Source: Mannheimia sp041807705
GTDB lineage: Bacteria; Pseudomonadota; Gammaproteobacteria; Enterobacterales; Pasteurellaceae
Direction: 5' to 3'
NCBI RefSeq assembly: GCF_041807705.1
Contig: NZ_JBGTYY010000002.1
Coordinates: 124,001-188,000 of the forward strand
Length of the DNA: 64,000 bases
A program made the position numbers and the translations under genes. Below the pieces are notes generated by a model. It was not told the origin of the DNA, did not search any database, and saw only the letters and a list, made by a program, of their open reading frames with translations. This document shows, one piece after another, positions 52,607 to 60,357 of this stretch; the first letter of the stretch is position 1; every line of letters begins with the position of its first letter.

Positions 52607-53089
52607 ATGGAACATAAAAAACTACCTAAAGCACTAGATGCTATTGATTTAAAAATCTTAAATGAGCTACAGCGTAACGGAAAAATCTCAAATATTGAGT
52701 TATCAAAACGAGTAGGACTCTCGCCAACGCCTTGTTTAGAGCGAGTTAAACGCCTTGAAAAAAATAATGTGATTACAGGTTACAAAGCTTTATTAAACCC
52801 AGAATTGTTAGATGCCCCTTTATTGGTTATCGTGGAAATTACCCTTGTCCGAGGTAAGCCAGATGTATTTGAGGAATTTAATAAAGCAATCCAGCAGTTA
52901 GACGAAATTCAAGAATGTCATTTAGTATCGGGGGATTTCGATTATCTATTAAAAACCCGTGTGGCAGATATGGCAGCATATCGTAAATTACTGGGTACAA
53001 CCTTATTACGTTTACCCGGTGTGAATGACACTCGAACCTATGTGGTAATGGAAGAAGTGAAACAAACTAACTATTTGTTGTTAAAGTAA
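52607..53089 (+). CDS. lrp: Leucine-responsive regulatory protein
   Basis: 160 residues, near the 164 of E. coli Lrp. The AsnC-type helix-turn-helix is at about 30-50 (NIELSKRVGLSPTPCLERVK), followed by the RAM ligand-binding domain with LVSGDFDYLLKTRVADM. It is immediately upstream of ftsK, a conserved lrp-ftsK order. AAGGAG precedes the ATG. Confidence 0.95.
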   Translation: MEHKKLPKALDAIDLKILNELQRNGKISNIELSKRVGLSPTPCLERVKRLEKNNVITGYKALLNPELLDAPLLVIVEITLVRGKPDVFEEFNKAIQQLDEIQECHLVSGDFDYLLKTRVADMAAYRKLLGTTLLRLPGVNDTRTYVVMEEVKQTNYLLLK

Positions 53090-53099
53090 GGAGAATTGA

Positions 53100-55763
53100 G
53101 TGTTAGAACAACTCAAACCACATTTAAAGGGTAAAGAGACGTTAATTAAATTCGTGCTTCTATTAGCCTGTCTATTTGGTATTTATTTGTTAGTTGCGTG
53201 GGCAAGTTATAGCCCGTTAGATAATGCGTGGACAGCAGCAAGCACGCTTACACAAAAAACCTTAAATAAAGCAGGTGGTTTTGGTGCTTGGAGCATTGAT
53301 ATGCTTTATGCTATGTTTGGGAAAGTGACCGTGTTAGTCCCTTTTACATTAATCATTTCATCAATTTATGTGTTAGGAATGGGGCTAAGCTCTGAGATGA
53401 AATGGAAAACTTTTTGTTTTCGCTTAATTAGTTTTATCTTACTGATGGTTGGACTTTCAGGCTTATTTAGCGTGCTTTTCTCAAACACAGCTTACTATCT
53501 TTCTGGTGGGTTTATTGGCGGAATTTGGCAATCTGTACTTTCTGAAGCGATAGGTCAGTTTGGTGCGTTATTGATTGCGATGATTTGTACTGTTGCAGGT
53601 TTATATTTCTGTTCAGCTCAATCACTCTTACCGATTTTATTGCAGTTCTATGATTGGTTGATGGCAAAAACAGACGATCGTAAGTCTGATGAAGCCTCGT
53701 ACAATTTGCAAGATTCGGAGCAAAATCAACCGCTTTCAGTTGAACAAGAAACAGCTGCTGAGGTTGAGGAGGAAAAACAGCCGCAATTTACCGATATCTC
53801 AGCATTCAAACGCCCAAATATTAGCGGTTTAAGACAATCTACTACTGAAACAAATAGTAGTGAAATGTATGATATTGAGCAAGACTTAACACTCCCAACC
53901 ATTAATATCAATACTCAACTTGAATCTACTGGTGAGATTATTGAACAAGTTGAATCTGAAGAATTGGATTATCGCTCGCAGTATATTCAAACAAATGAAG
54001 TGCAAATGCCGACAATTCGTTTAAATACCGCAATTGAAAATGCGGTTGAGGCTACAACATCATTTACCGAGACAATTCAAAACGACGTAATCACGCCTCA
54101 AATCCAACTGGAAAATAGCATTGAGGAAGAGGTTGAAGAAGAAATTGATGATGTACGTGAAATTACGCCTGAATTTATGGTAGCACCACCGAAAGCAATG
54201 AAAGAGGTTACGGAACAGCCAAATTACCCGAAAGGTTATGGTGATACTTTAATTCACCCACTGTTACAACGAAAAGTAACTACTGAGAAACCAACAACCC
54301 CATTGCCAACATTAGATTTGTTAGATAAAGCGCCTGTGCAAATACAGCAAATTACCGAGCAAGAAATTCGTGATACTTCCGTGCGTTTAGAGGCGGAATT
54401 AGCCAATTTTGGAGTGAAGGCGACAGTTGAAGATGTATTAGTCGGTCCTGTAGTTACTCGCTATGAAATTCAACCTGCAGCGGGAGTTAAAGCTTCAAAA
54501 ATTACTAATCTTGCGAGTGATATTGCTCGTGGTTTAATGTTTAAGGCAATTCGTATTACCGAAGTTATCCCAAATAAGCCTTATATGGGAATTGAAACCC
54601 CAAACAAACAGCGTGAAACTGTGTGGTTGCGTGATGTATTAGATAGCGATGAATTCCGTAATACCACCGCAACCTTGCCGATGGCGTTAGGTAAAGATAT
54701 TAGTGGTGAGCCGGTTGTGGTGGATATGGCGAAAATGCCACACTTATTAGTAGCAGGGCAAACAGGTGGTGGTAAATCGGTTGGTGTGAATACAATGATT
54801 TTAAGCTTGTTATTCAAACTTACACCAGAGCAAGTTCGCTTTATTATGATTGACCCGAAAGTGGTGGAACTTTCTATTTACAATGATATTCCGCACCTAT
54901 TAACGCCTGTGGTAACCGATATGAAAAAGGCAGCCAATGCGTTACGCTGGGCGGTGGAAGAAATGGAACGCCGTTATATTTTAGTCAGCCATTTACAGGT
55001 GCGTAATATTGAAGGCTACAATGCGAAAATTGACCAAGCAGCGGCAATGAATTTACCGATTCCTGATCCAACGTGGCGACCGGGTGACTCAATGGATAGC
55101 TTACCACCGCCACTACAAAAATTAAGCTATATTGTGTTAATTGTGGATGAGTTTGCGGATTTAATGATGTCTGCCGGCAAAGAAGTAGAAGAGTACATTA
55201 TGCGAATTGCCCAAAAAGCAAGGGCGGTGGGTATTCACTTAATTCTTGCGACACAACGCCCATCAACTGACGTTATTACAGGGGTAATTAAGGCGAATAT
55301 CCCAAGCCGAATTGCCTTTACGGTGGCGAGCCAAATCGACTCAAGAACGATTTTAGATTCTGGTGGTGCGGAAGCCTTATTAGGGCGAGGCGATATGTTG
55401 TACTCTGGAGCAGGCAGCCCTGATATTATTCGTGTGCACGGTGCGTTTATGAAAGATGAAGAAGTGCAACGTGTGGCGGACAACTGGCGAGCAAGAGGAA
55501 AACCTAACTATCTGGATAGCATTGTTGAGTCTAAATCAGAAGATAATAATGGTAAAAATGAGAATGCAGGAGGCGATTTAGATCCGCTATTTGATGAGGT
55601 AGTCGAATATGTAGTTGAAACAGGTTCTGTTTCTATCAGTAATATTCAACGTCGCTTCTCACTCGGGTTTAATCGGGCTGCGAGAATTGTGGATCAAATG
55701 GAAGCACAAGGCATTGTATCCGAACCAGGCAAAGGTGGAAAACGAGAAGTGCTTGCAAGGTAA
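53100..55763 (+). CDS. ftsK: DNA translocase FtsK
   Basis: An 887-residue septal DNA pump that moves chromosome dimers and activates XerCD at dif. N-terminal membrane segments (about residues 18-170), a short acidic linker (about 200-400, far shorter than in E. coli, where FtsK is 1329 residues), the motor with Walker A VAGQTGGGKSVG near 552, Walker B LIVDEFADLMM, and a C-terminal gamma winged helix (SISNIQRRFSLGFNRAARIVDQ). GTG 53100 has AAGGAGA before it. It follows lrp by 10 bp. Confidence 0.96.
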   Translation: MLEQLKPHLKGKETLIKFVLLLACLFGIYLLVAWASYSPLDNAWTAASTLTQKTLNKAGGFGAWSIDMLYAMFGKVTVLVPFTLIISSIYVLGMGLSSEMKWKTFCFRLISFILLMVGLSGLFSVLFSNTAYYLSGGFIGGIWQSVLSEAIGQFGALLIAMICTVAGLYFCSAQSLLPILLQFYDWLMAKTDDRKSDEASYNLQDSEQNQPLSVEQETAAEVEEEKQPQFTDISAFKRPNISGLRQSTTETNSSEMYDIEQDLTLPTININTQLESTGEIIEQVESEELDYRSQYIQTNEVQMPTIRLNTAIENAVEATTSFTETIQNDVITPQIQLENSIEEEVEEEIDDVREITPEFMVAPPKAMKEVTEQPNYPKGYGDTLIHPLLQRKVTTEKPTTPLPTLDLLDKAPVQIQQITEQEIRDTSVRLEAELANFGVKATVEDVLVGPVVTRYEIQPAAGVKASKITNLASDIARGLMFKAIRITEVIPNKPYMGIETPNKQRETVWLRDVLDSDEFRNTTATLPMALGKDISGEPVVVDMAKMPHLLVAGQTGGGKSVGVNTMILSLLFKLTPEQVRFIMIDPKVVELSIYNDIPHLLTPVVTDMKKAANALRWAVEEMERRYILVSHLQVRNIEGYNAKIDQAAAMNLPIPDPTWRPGDSMDSLPPPLQKLSYIVLIVDEFADLMMSAGKEVEEYIMRIAQKARAVGIHLILATQRPSTDVITGVIKANIPSRIAFTVASQIDSRTILDSGGAEALLGRGDMLYSGAGSPDIIRVHGAFMKDEEVQRVADNWRARGKPNYLDSIVESKSEDNNGKNENAGGDLDPLFDEVVEYVVETGSVSISNIQRRFSLGFNRAARIVDQMEAQGIVSEPGKGGKREVLAR

Positions 55764-55884
55764 GCTTTAATAGCTATATAACCAAGCGGTTAGATTTTAT
55801 TGGAATTTTGCAAATTTTNTGCAAGGTAAGCTTTAATAGCTATATAACCAAGCGGTTAGATTTTATTGGAATTTTGCAAATTTT
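55754..55884. repeat. Exact 65-bp tandem duplication separated by one N
   Basis: 55754-55818 and 55820-55884 are identical, and the single ambiguous base N at 55819 lies between them. The first copy includes the last ftsK codons and the stop. The most likely cause is a join of two contig ends that overlap, not a biological duplication. Confidence 0.85.
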
Positions 55885-55903
55885 GAGAAAAATCTAACCG
55901 CTT
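55850..55903 (+). terminator. Terminator after ftsK
   Basis: AAGCGGTTAGATTTT and AAAATCTAACCGCTT form a 15-bp perfect stem followed by ATTTTTATTT. Only the second copy of the 65-bp duplicate has the matching right arm next to it. Confidence 0.8.
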
Positions 55904-55991
55904 ATTTTTATTTGGGCTAAATTAATCGTAGTATAAAGGGAGTCTTTGAGCTAAAATCAACCATAATTTCATTTATGGATTGGAGATAATT

Positions 55992-56831
55992 ATGAAATTA
56001 GGTGGGTTAAGACGTAGTAAAAACGTGGAAGACAGACGTGCAAGTAGCTCAGGAAGAATTTCTGTTGGGCGAGGTAAAGGGGGTATTCTTACCTTTATCA
56101 TCGTGCTAGTTGGGGCTTATTATGGCGTGGATTTAAGCGGTTTAATGGGCGGTCAGGAAAGTTATCAACAAGCCTCTTCAAAATTGGAAAGTTCCGAAGA
56201 AGCACATTTAGAAGATTTATCTTCTAAAGTGTTAGCCAGCACAGAAGATATTTGGAGTGCTTATTTCAAACAAAATGGTCTAATTTATAAAGAGCCTACC
56301 TTAGTGCTTTATCGTGGTGCAACTCAAACGGCTTGTGGTACAGGTCAATCGGCAATGGGACCTTTCTATTGCCCCGTGGATCAAAAAGTCTATATCGATT
56401 TATCATTCTATGATGATATGCGTAAAAGATTAAGAGCATCGGGCGAATTTGCATTCTCTTATGTGATTGCTCACGAAGTAGGTCACCATGTTCAGAATTT
56501 ATTAGGCATTACAAACAAAACCCAACGCGAACAGATGAGAGCGAAATCTAAAGCGGCGGCAAATCAAATTTCGGTGAATGTGGAATTACAAGCAGACTGC
56601 TTTGCCGGCGTTTGGGGTTATCAACTTGCTCAACAAAACAGATTAGAGCAACGTGATATTGAAGATGCTTTTAATGCGGCTCAAGCAGTAGGCGATGATA
56701 GATTACAACAACAAAGTCGAGGTTATGTTGTACCAGACAGTTTTACCCACGGCTCATCAGCTCAGCGTTTAGAGTGGTTCAAAAAGGGCTTAACAGCAGG
56801 TAATCCGTCAGTTTGTAATACTTTTAATTAA
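55992..56831 (+). CDS. ypfJ: Neutral zinc metallopeptidase YpfJ
   Basis: 279 residues. One N-terminal membrane helix (about 33-50, GGILTFIIVLVGAYYGVDL) and an extracytoplasmic domain with the zinc motif HEVGHH near residue 161 and ELQADCFAGVWG downstream. It has the family signature CGTGQSAMGPFYCP. YpfJ's substrate is unknown. ATG 55992 is preceded by GGAG; the frame opens 4 codons earlier. Confidence 0.85.
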   Translation: MKLGGLRRSKNVEDRRASSSGRISVGRGKGGILTFIIVLVGAYYGVDLSGLMGGQESYQQASSKLESSEEAHLEDLSSKVLASTEDIWSAYFKQNGLIYKEPTLVLYRGATQTACGTGQSAMGPFYCPVDQKVYIDLSFYDDMRKRLRASGEFAFSYVIAHEVGHHVQNLLGITNKTQREQMRAKSKAAANQISVNVELQADCFAGVWGYQLAQQNRLEQRDIEDAFNAAQAVGDDRLQQQSRGYVVPDSFTHGSSAQRLEWFKKGLTAGNPSVCNTFN

Positions 56832-56865
56832 AAGTGAATTAAATTATTTGAAATCTTCTTATTAT

Positions 56866-56885
56866 TGTACTATTATAATAGTACA
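56866..56885. promoter_or_regulatory. TrpR-type operator before aroG
   Basis: TGTACTATTATAATAGTACA is a perfect palindrome with the outer TGTACTA/TAGTACA arms of the E. coli TrpR operator (TGTACTAGTTAACTAGTACA); only the central bases differ. It covers a TATAAT at 56874-56879, a likely -10, so binding would block transcription. Whether TrpR exists in this genome is not shown here. Confidence 0.7.
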
Positions 56886-56913
56886 ACTTTATTTTTTATT
56901 CAGAGAGTGAAAA

Positions 56914-58002
56914 ATGGCTTATACAGATACTAAAAATGATGATGTTAGAATCACAAATATTGAAGAATTATTACCTCCAGTTGCATTATTAGAGCGTTAT
57001 CCTGCGAGCGATGTGGCAGCAGAAACGGTTGCGAAAACACGTAAAGAAATCCATAAAATTTTACACGGGGCTGATGATCGTTTGTTAGTGGTAATTGGGC
57101 CTTGCTCAATCCACGATCCTAATGCGGCATTGGAATATGCACAGAAAATTAAAGAAATGCGTGCAAACCCTAAAATTAACCAAAATTTAGAAGTGGTAAT
57201 GCGTGTCTATTTCGAAAAACCACGCACAACGGTGGGCTGGAAAGGGTTAATTAACGATCCATACTTAAATGAAACCTATGCGTTAAATGATGGCTTGCGT
57301 ATTGCCCGTAAAGTATTATCAGATATTAATGATCTGACTGTACCAACGGCAGGCGAATTTTTAGATATGATCACACCACAATATATGGCAGATTTTATGA
57401 GCTGGGGAGCTATTGGCGCAAGAACGACTGAATCACAAGTGCACCGTGAGCTTGCTTCAGGTTTATCTTGTGCAGTTGGCTTTAAAAACGGCACAAATGG
57501 CGGTGTAAAAATTGCATTAGATGCAATTTCTTCAGCAAAATCGCCACACCATTTCTTATCGGTTACCAAATTCGGTCATTCTGCTATTGTAACTACTGCA
57601 GGTAATCCAGATTGCCATATTATTTTGCGTGGTGGCGATAAATGCACTAACTACGATGCAGCTTCAATTCAAGAAGCCTGTACCGCAATCGAAAAATCAG
57701 GCGGTCGCCCACACGTTATGGTTGATTTTAGTCACGCTAACAGCCAAAAACAATTTAAACGTCAAATGGATGTTTGTGAAGATATTTGTAAACAAATTGC
57801 AGGTGGTTCAGAATGCATTTCGGGTGTGATGATTGAAAGCCATTTAGTTGAAGGTCGTCAAGATTTAATTGAAGGCAAAGGGTTAGAAGCCTTAGTTTAT
57901 GGACAAAGCATTACCGACGGTTGTATAGGCTGGGAAGATAGCGAAAAAGCACTATTTGCTTTAGCCGAAGCGGTGGAACAACGCCGTAAAAATCGTCCGT
58001 AA
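56914..58002 (+). CDS. aroG: 3-deoxy-7-phosphoheptulonate synthase (DAHP synthase)
   Basis: A 362-residue class I DAHP synthase that condenses PEP and erythrose 4-phosphate, the first step of aromatic synthesis. VIGPCSIHDPNAALEYA, MRVYFEKPRTTVGWKGL, and the metal-binding Cys, His, Glu and Asp in ISGVMIESHL and YGQSITDGCIGW are present. The N-terminal extension carries the feedback region; which amino acid inhibits it cannot be read directly. The TrpR-like operator upstream suggests tryptophan control of transcription. Confidence 0.93.
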   Translation: MAYTDTKNDDVRITNIEELLPPVALLERYPASDVAAETVAKTRKEIHKILHGADDRLLVVIGPCSIHDPNAALEYAQKIKEMRANPKINQNLEVVMRVYFEKPRTTVGWKGLINDPYLNETYALNDGLRIARKVLSDINDLTVPTAGEFLDMITPQYMADFMSWGAIGARTTESQVHRELASGLSCAVGFKNGTNGGVKIALDAISSAKSPHHFLSVTKFGHSAIVTTAGNPDCHIILRGGDKCTNYDAASIQEACTAIEKSGGRPHVMVDFSHANSQKQFKRQMDVCEDICKQIAGGSECISGVMIESHLVEGRQDLIEGKGLEALVYGQSITDGCIGWEDSEKALFALAEAVEQRRKNRP

Positions 58003-58033
58003 AATTTCAATTTTAAGCGAATTTTTATATAAT

Positions 58034-58056
58034 GGCGTACGTCTAAACGTATGCCT
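58034..58056 (+). terminator. Hairpin after aroG
   Basis: GGCGTACG and CGTATGCC (one mismatch) form a stem and a T-rich stretch follows. It lies 20 bp before tsaB and includes a possible tsaB promoter TATAAT at 58028. Confidence 0.6.
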
Positions 58057-58075
58057 TTTATTTTTTAGAGAGATT

Positions 58076-58771
58076 ATGACAACAATTCTTGCCTTAGATA
58101 CTGCAACAGAAGCCTGTTCGGTTGCTTTACTCAATAATGGAAAAATTTCCACTCTTGATGAAATCAGCCCTCGCTCCCATACACAACGTATTTTACCAAT
58201 GATTGATGAGCTTCTCACGCAAGCAAAAATTCAAATCAAAGATATTGATTATTTGGTATTCGGACGTGGGCCGGGCAGTTTTACAGGAGTAAGGGTTGGC
58301 GTGAGCGTTGCTCAAGGCTTAGCAATGGGGGCAAACCTACCTTTAATCGCAATTTCTAATCTGAAAGCAATGGCAGAAGAAGCCTACCAAAAACTCGGTG
58401 CAGAAAACATCATTGCATTAATTGATGCCCGAATGAATGAAGTTTATTTTGCTCAATTTTCCAGAAATGGCAATGAGTGGAATGAAATAGTTGCCGAACA
58501 AGTCTGTTCGCCTGAAAAGGCAATTCAACAATTCCAAGTAAGTGAAAAGACGGTTGTAGTCGGCACAGGTTGGGCAGCTTATTCGCAATTTTCTGAACAA
58601 AATCTACCGCTTGTAGTCAGTGAAATTACCTTACCTTCAAGTCGATATATGTTATCCATTGCACAGGCAGAAATTGCAAAAGGCAATGTTCAGTCTGCTC
58701 TTGAAATTGAACCTGTTTATCTCAGAAATGAAGTAACGTGGGAGAAGCTACCCCATAAAAAAGAATTGTAA
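58076..58771 (+). CDS. tsaB: tRNA threonylcarbamoyladenosine biosynthesis protein TsaB
   Basis: 231 residues, an ASKHA-fold protein that forms a dimer with TsaD for the universal t6A modification. ILALDTATEACSVALL is the N-terminal loop and GRGPGSFTGVRVGVSVAQGL a long conserved segment. Its 3' end overlaps the 3' end of the convergent TSUP gene by 24 bp. AGAGA precedes the ATG. Confidence 0.93.
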   Translation: MTTILALDTATEACSVALLNNGKISTLDEISPRSHTQRILPMIDELLTQAKIQIKDIDYLVFGRGPGSFTGVRVGVSVAQGLAMGANLPLIAISNLKAMAEEAYQKLGAENIIALIDARMNEVYFAQFSRNGNEWNEIVAEQVCSPEKAIQQFQVSEKTVVVGTGWAAYSQFSEQNLPLVVSEITLPSSRYMLSIAQAEIAKGNVQSALEIEPVYLRNEVTWEKLPHKKEL

Positions 58772-59563
58772 TATGCCCATATAACAAGCGATAGAAAATA
58801 GCACAATCCCAAGTAATTTAGTGGTGAGTTCAGCACTAATCAGATTACGTAATTTCATTGAGAAATAGACGGTACAGAGCGAGCTTACCACTACAATGCC
58901 GACAATCGCAAAATTCACATAGCCTGTTTGCCAAGTTGAGAGCGGCGAATCTATTAATGCAAATGGGCGTGATAAGTAGCCGTATAAATTCCCAATCCCA
59001 CCAATAACCATCATATAATTTGTATAAACAGCAACTTGTTTAGGCGTAACTGAGCGGATTTGAGCCACGAGCGGTGCCATAATTGATCCCCCGCCAATGC
59101 CGGTAATACCGGCAATTAAGCCGCCTAATCCACAGCCTGCTATATTGCATATTGTTTCTTTATAAGCATAGAGGCGGAATTTGTTTGGTTTGGGCTTAAG
59201 GAAAAGGGTTTTGTATGAGAGGGTTAATAATGTGAAGATAAAGATCGCAATGATCATATTATCAGAGAAGAGAAAACTTAGTTCAAATCCAACTTGAACA
59301 CCTACCATCATTCCTAATGACCATAACAATATGTTTTTTTTGCTAATTTGTATGTACTGGCGTTGGAATAGCATTAAATTGATGGTTGCTGTCCCCATTA
59401 CAATCGTGAGTGAACAAGCGGCGACAACTTGTATTGGTAATTCAGGAAATAAAGAACGTAAAATCGGCACCATTAACACCCCTCCGCCTATGCCTAATAA
59501 TGCGGAAATGATATTGACTACAGCACCACAAACGATCAAAATAATTACGGTTGTGATTGTCAT
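58748..59563 (-). CDS. TSUP family sulfite/sulfonate exporter (TauE/SafE)
   Basis: 271 residues with about eight helices and the duplicated TSUP core: LLGIGGGVLMVPIL at the start and GGLIAGITGIGGGSIMAPLV in the second half. Members move sulfite, sulfoacetate or thiosulfate. AAGGAGA precedes the ATG. It is divergent from a Crp/Fnr-like gene and 0.7 kb from a sulfatase operon, so sulfur efflux linked to sulfatase activity is possible, but only inferred. Confidence 0.8.
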   Translation of the reverse strand: MTITTVIILIVCGAVVNIISALLGIGGGVLMVPILRSLFPELPIQVVAACSLTIVMGTATINLMLFQRQYIQISKKNILLWSLGMMVGVQVGFELSFLFSDNMIIAIFIFTLLTLSYKTLFLKPKPNKFRLYAYKETICNIAGCGLGGLIAGITGIGGGSIMAPLVAQIRSVTPKQVAVYTNYMMVIGGIGNLYGYLSRPFALIDSPLSTWQTGYVNFAIVGIVVVSSLCTVYFSMKLRNLISAELTTKLLGIVLFSIACYMGILQFFFMG

Positions 59564-59616
59564 AATTTGTCTCCTTAAAAATTGGAGCTAGTATGCTGAT
59601 TTTTTTGATACAGGGT

Positions 59617-59632
59617 TATGATCGCAATCATA
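59617..59632. promoter_or_regulatory. FNR-like palindrome between TSUP and regulator genes
   Basis: TATGATCGCAATCATA has TGAT-N4-ATCA at the core, matching an FNR box (TTGAT-N4-ATCAA) but for the outer bases. The divergent start codons are 54 and 33 bp away, so one protein could control both genes. Confidence 0.5.
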
Positions 59633-59664
59633 TTGGGATAAAAATAGAATAATAAGGATACTCA

Positions 59665-60216
59665 ATGGATAACTTTCCAATACCAGAACAGTTATTGTCT
59701 TGCCAATTATCTGTTATATCTGATTTAGAAAAAGGGGAAATGATCTACGCTCAAGGTCACCAAGCGAAGGAGTTTTATTTTTTAAAAAGTGGGTTGATTG
59801 GTTTATATCATATGCTTGAAAATGGAAAAGAAAGCCTAGTACGTATCTATAAAGCCCAAGATTATTTTGGCTTTCGAACGTTTTTTGGCGACCATACTTA
59901 CCATTGTTCAGCGAGAGTATTACAATCTGCTGAAGTCATTAGAATTACACCATCAAATTTCACCGAATTTTGGTTAGAAAATACGACACTTATTACCTCA
60001 TTACTTAAACAGCTCTCAACTGAGTTACAAGATGCTGAACACCGTCTTTCTATGGTTGCGTATCAAAAGACACAAGAGAGAGTATTCAGCAGTATTCATT
60101 ACTTACATCACCACTACCCAAACTACCGTTGGACAAACAGTGAGATTGCTGAATTTGCAGGCTGTGAAACAGAAACTGCGATACGGGCAAGACGAGAATT
60201 GAAAAAAATCCGCTAA
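59665..60216 (+). CDS. Crp/Fnr family transcriptional regulator
   Basis: 183 residues. A cyclic-nucleotide-binding-type beta-roll (about 15-115) and a C-terminal winged helix-turn-helix (YRWTNSEIAEFAGCETETAI, about 150-170). It is shorter than CRP (210). There is no FNR-style cluster of N-terminal cysteines; only Cys13 and two others are seen, so it is probably not an oxygen sensor of FNR type. Context (TSUP gene divergent, sulfatase operon downstream) suggests sulfur or sugar control. Confidence 0.8.
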   Translation: MDNFPIPEQLLSCQLSVISDLEKGEMIYAQGHQAKEFYFLKSGLIGLYHMLENGKESLVRIYKAQDYFGFRTFFGDHTYHCSARVLQSAEVIRITPSNFTEFWLENTTLITSLLKQLSTELQDAEHRLSMVAYQKTQERVFSSIHYLHHHYPNYRWTNSEIAEFAGCETETAIRARRELKKIR

Positions 60217-60230
60217 AAAAAGCGGATTTT
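60205..60230 (+). terminator. Terminator overlapping the end of the regulator gene
   Basis: AAAATCCGCT and AGCGGATTTT form a 10-bp perfect stem with a T run. The stop codon is inside it. Confidence 0.9.
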
Positions 60231-60238
60231 TTTGATAC

Positions 60239-60254
60239 TGTGATCATTATCACA
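60239..60254 (+). promoter_or_regulatory. Consensus CRP site of the sulfatase operon
   Basis: TGTGATCATTATCACA is a perfect TGTGA-N6-TCACA. A -10-like TATTCT is at 60276-60281, placing the site about 41 bases before the start of transcription. Its inner TGAT-N4-ATCA is also the FNR-type core seen at 59617. An inverted repeat, TGAACTAT at 60257-60264 and ATAGTTCA at 60282-60289, brackets the promoter and may be an extra operator. Confidence 0.75.
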
Positions 60255-60357
60255 TCTGAACTATGACAAAAATCATATTCTATAGTTCAAAAGAAGATTT
60301 ATGCTATTGCTGTCTCTAATGGGATATTAGTCTATATCAATCTTATTGAGGTGATGT

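Noticed and set aside
55754..55884. Start of a CRISPR array or true tandem repeat
   Set aside because: There are only two copies with no spacer, and an N lies between them; an assembly join explains it.
58748..58771. Overlap of tsaB and TSUP genes as a possible antisense control
   Set aside because: Only 24 bp of tail-to-tail overlap; common in compact genomes and without further structure.
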